Source: Deltaproteobacteria bacterium (GTDB taxonomy: Bacteria > SAR324 > JACQKK01). Taken from it: a DNA stretch of 7,777 nucleotides. This document shows, piece after piece, positions 7,059-7,777 of this stretch (position 1 is its first letter; the number at the start of each line of letters is the position of its first letter). The position numbers and the translations under genes were made by a program. The notes under the pieces are model-generated. The model had not been told where the DNA came from and did no database searches. It saw nothing but the letters and a program-made list of their open reading frames with translations. The DNA is taken from NCBI GenBank assembly GCA_029879595.1, contig JAOUPZ010000139.1, positions 1-7,777 on the forward strand, written 5' to 3'.

Positions 7059-7200
7059 GAGAGCCGCAGCCCAGCACATACCCCACCACCGGTTTTCTCA
7101 ACCCCTGAAAACCTTGTGGTACTTTAGAAACCGTAAAGTTACCAGCCCCAAAAGCATTGTGCAACTATTTTTTTCATAAGACAACAAACAGGCATTTATT

Positions 7201-7777
7201 ATGCGCCACGCACCCTCCTTCACCACCGCCCGGACCCGCTCACCCAGGATGGATCTGGATCGGATCCAGGAAGCCAGTCCCTTGTTCTGGCTGGGTTTGC
7301 TGCTTTTCTCCCTGCCCTGGCTGCGGATAGAGGAAGGGGGGCTGACATTTTACCCCGGACATCTGGCGCTGGGTCTGCTGCTGACGGTGATGCTGGCCCA
7401 TGACCAGCGACTGCCCTCAGTTACGAGAGGACTTTGGCCGCTGTTCGCCGCCGGGGGGTTCATGGCGCTGGTATCAGCGCTGCGGGGAGAAGCGGCGGTA
7501 GCCCTGGGATTGCTGAGCGTGCTGGTATTCAACGGAGCCTGGGGAGGCTTCGCCTATATTCTGTCAGCGCAGAGGCGCTCCGGCGAGGCCCTGCGGGGCG
7601 CATTGGTGCTGGCCCTGGCCGCCGGGATGCTGCCCGGGGTAACAGTCTGGATCATCCAGGCCTTCTGGCCCGGCGCCTGTGTGGCCCTGCCCTGCTCGGA
7701 AGGCGAGCTTTGGCCGTTCCTGTTCCGCGGGGGGTGGCTCAGCCCTGCGCAGTACCAGTTGATGCTGCTGTTTTTTC
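7201..7777 (+). CDS. Polytopic membrane protein, N-terminal part; possibly O-antigen ligase/polymerase-like
   Basis: An open frame starting MRHAPSFTTART continues 192 codons to the window edge without a stop. Hydrophobic segments lie at about residues 27-41, 50-66, 78-94, 98-121 and 134-156, and a new one begins near 186. Short basic loops separate some of them (for example QRRSGEALR at 124-132), so this is an inner-membrane protein with at least five helices. The pattern of short helices followed by a soluble loop and FRGGWLSPAQYQLMLL resembles the N-terminal half of Wzy/WaaL-type proteins that polymerise or ligate O-antigen or other polysaccharides, but the diagnostic periplasmic loop is beyond the edge. 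The start could also be ATG 7249 (residue 17); neither has a good ribosome binding site. The gene diverges from rpsL and has no evident functional link to it. Confidence 0.75.
   Translation, partial: MRHAPSFTTARTRSPRMDLDRIQEASPLFWLGLLLFSLPWLRIEEGGLTFYPGHLALGLLLTVMLAHDQRLPSVTRGLWPLFAAGGFMALVSALRGEAAVALGLLSVLVFNGAWGGFAYILSAQRRSGEALRGALVLALAAGMLPGVTVWIIQAFWPGACVALPCSEGELWPFLFRGGWLSPAQYQLMLLFF

Larger units (their letters stand above)
6533..7200. other. Divergent intergenic region between rpsL and the membrane protein gene
   Basis: These 668 bases separate two divergent genes and should hold the promoters of both. The half next to rpsL is very GC-rich, and the half next to the membrane protein is richer in A and T. 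No ORF in it has recognisable protein character. A 116-codon minus-strand frame (6520-6870) overlaps the rpsL start and has low-complexity composition, so I do not accept it. The region contains the repeats, hairpins and promoter candidates listed separately. No tRNA or other recognisable RNA gene was seen. Confidence 0.7.

Noticed and set aside
7350..7532. 60-codon minus-strand ORF
   Set aside because: It is antisense to the membrane protein frame, which has clear transmembrane segments; it has no supporting features.

Overview
The window carries a joined str/S10 ribosomal-protein and elongation-factor cluster, all on the minus strand, with the start of an unrelated membrane protein gene diverging at the right edge. 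In transcription order (right to left) the genes are rpsL (S12), rpsG (S7), fusA (EF-G), tuf (EF-Tu), rpsJ (S10), rplD (L4), rplW (L23) and the first 217 codons of rplB (L2), which runs off the left edge. Protein sequence suggests a bacterium of the Desulfobacterota (classical Deltaproteobacteria): EF-Tu resembles remembered Geobacter-type sequences around switch I, the loop before G4 and domain 2. This is judged by eye from motifs, not from an alignment or tree. The GC-rich DNA and the polytopic protein resembling O-antigen ligases fit a Gram-negative host.

Right part (about 6533-7777): a 668-base divergent intergenic region without a convincing gene lies between rpsL and the membrane protein. 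It holds a tandem TTACAGGGCT repeat, a possible plus-strand promoter with a palindrome in its spacer, and a GC-rich rpsL leader with overlapping alternative hairpins and a 9-base direct repeat. rpoC, the common upstream neighbour of rpsL, is not there.

Middle part (2259-6532): rpsL-rpsG-fusA-tuf, spaced by 34-66 bases, encodes the decoding-site proteins and the two elongation GTPases. All are full length with intact motifs; EF-Tu has Gly instead of the usual Ala in its G5 motif. A strong hairpin without a U-tract follows tuf.

Left part (1-2258): the S10-type genes start after a 246-base leader that repeats GGA(A/T)AACAG four times. The main anomaly is that rplC (L3), which normally sits between rpsJ and rplD, is absent: rpsJ and rplD are only 12 bases apart, and the junction contains a stop-start overlap followed by a two-codon ORF (ATG AGT TGA). 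A second anomaly is an unusually long 134-base rplW-rplB spacer able to form three consecutive hairpins. I saw no tRNA, rRNA, CRISPR array, insertion sequence or clear intrinsic terminator.
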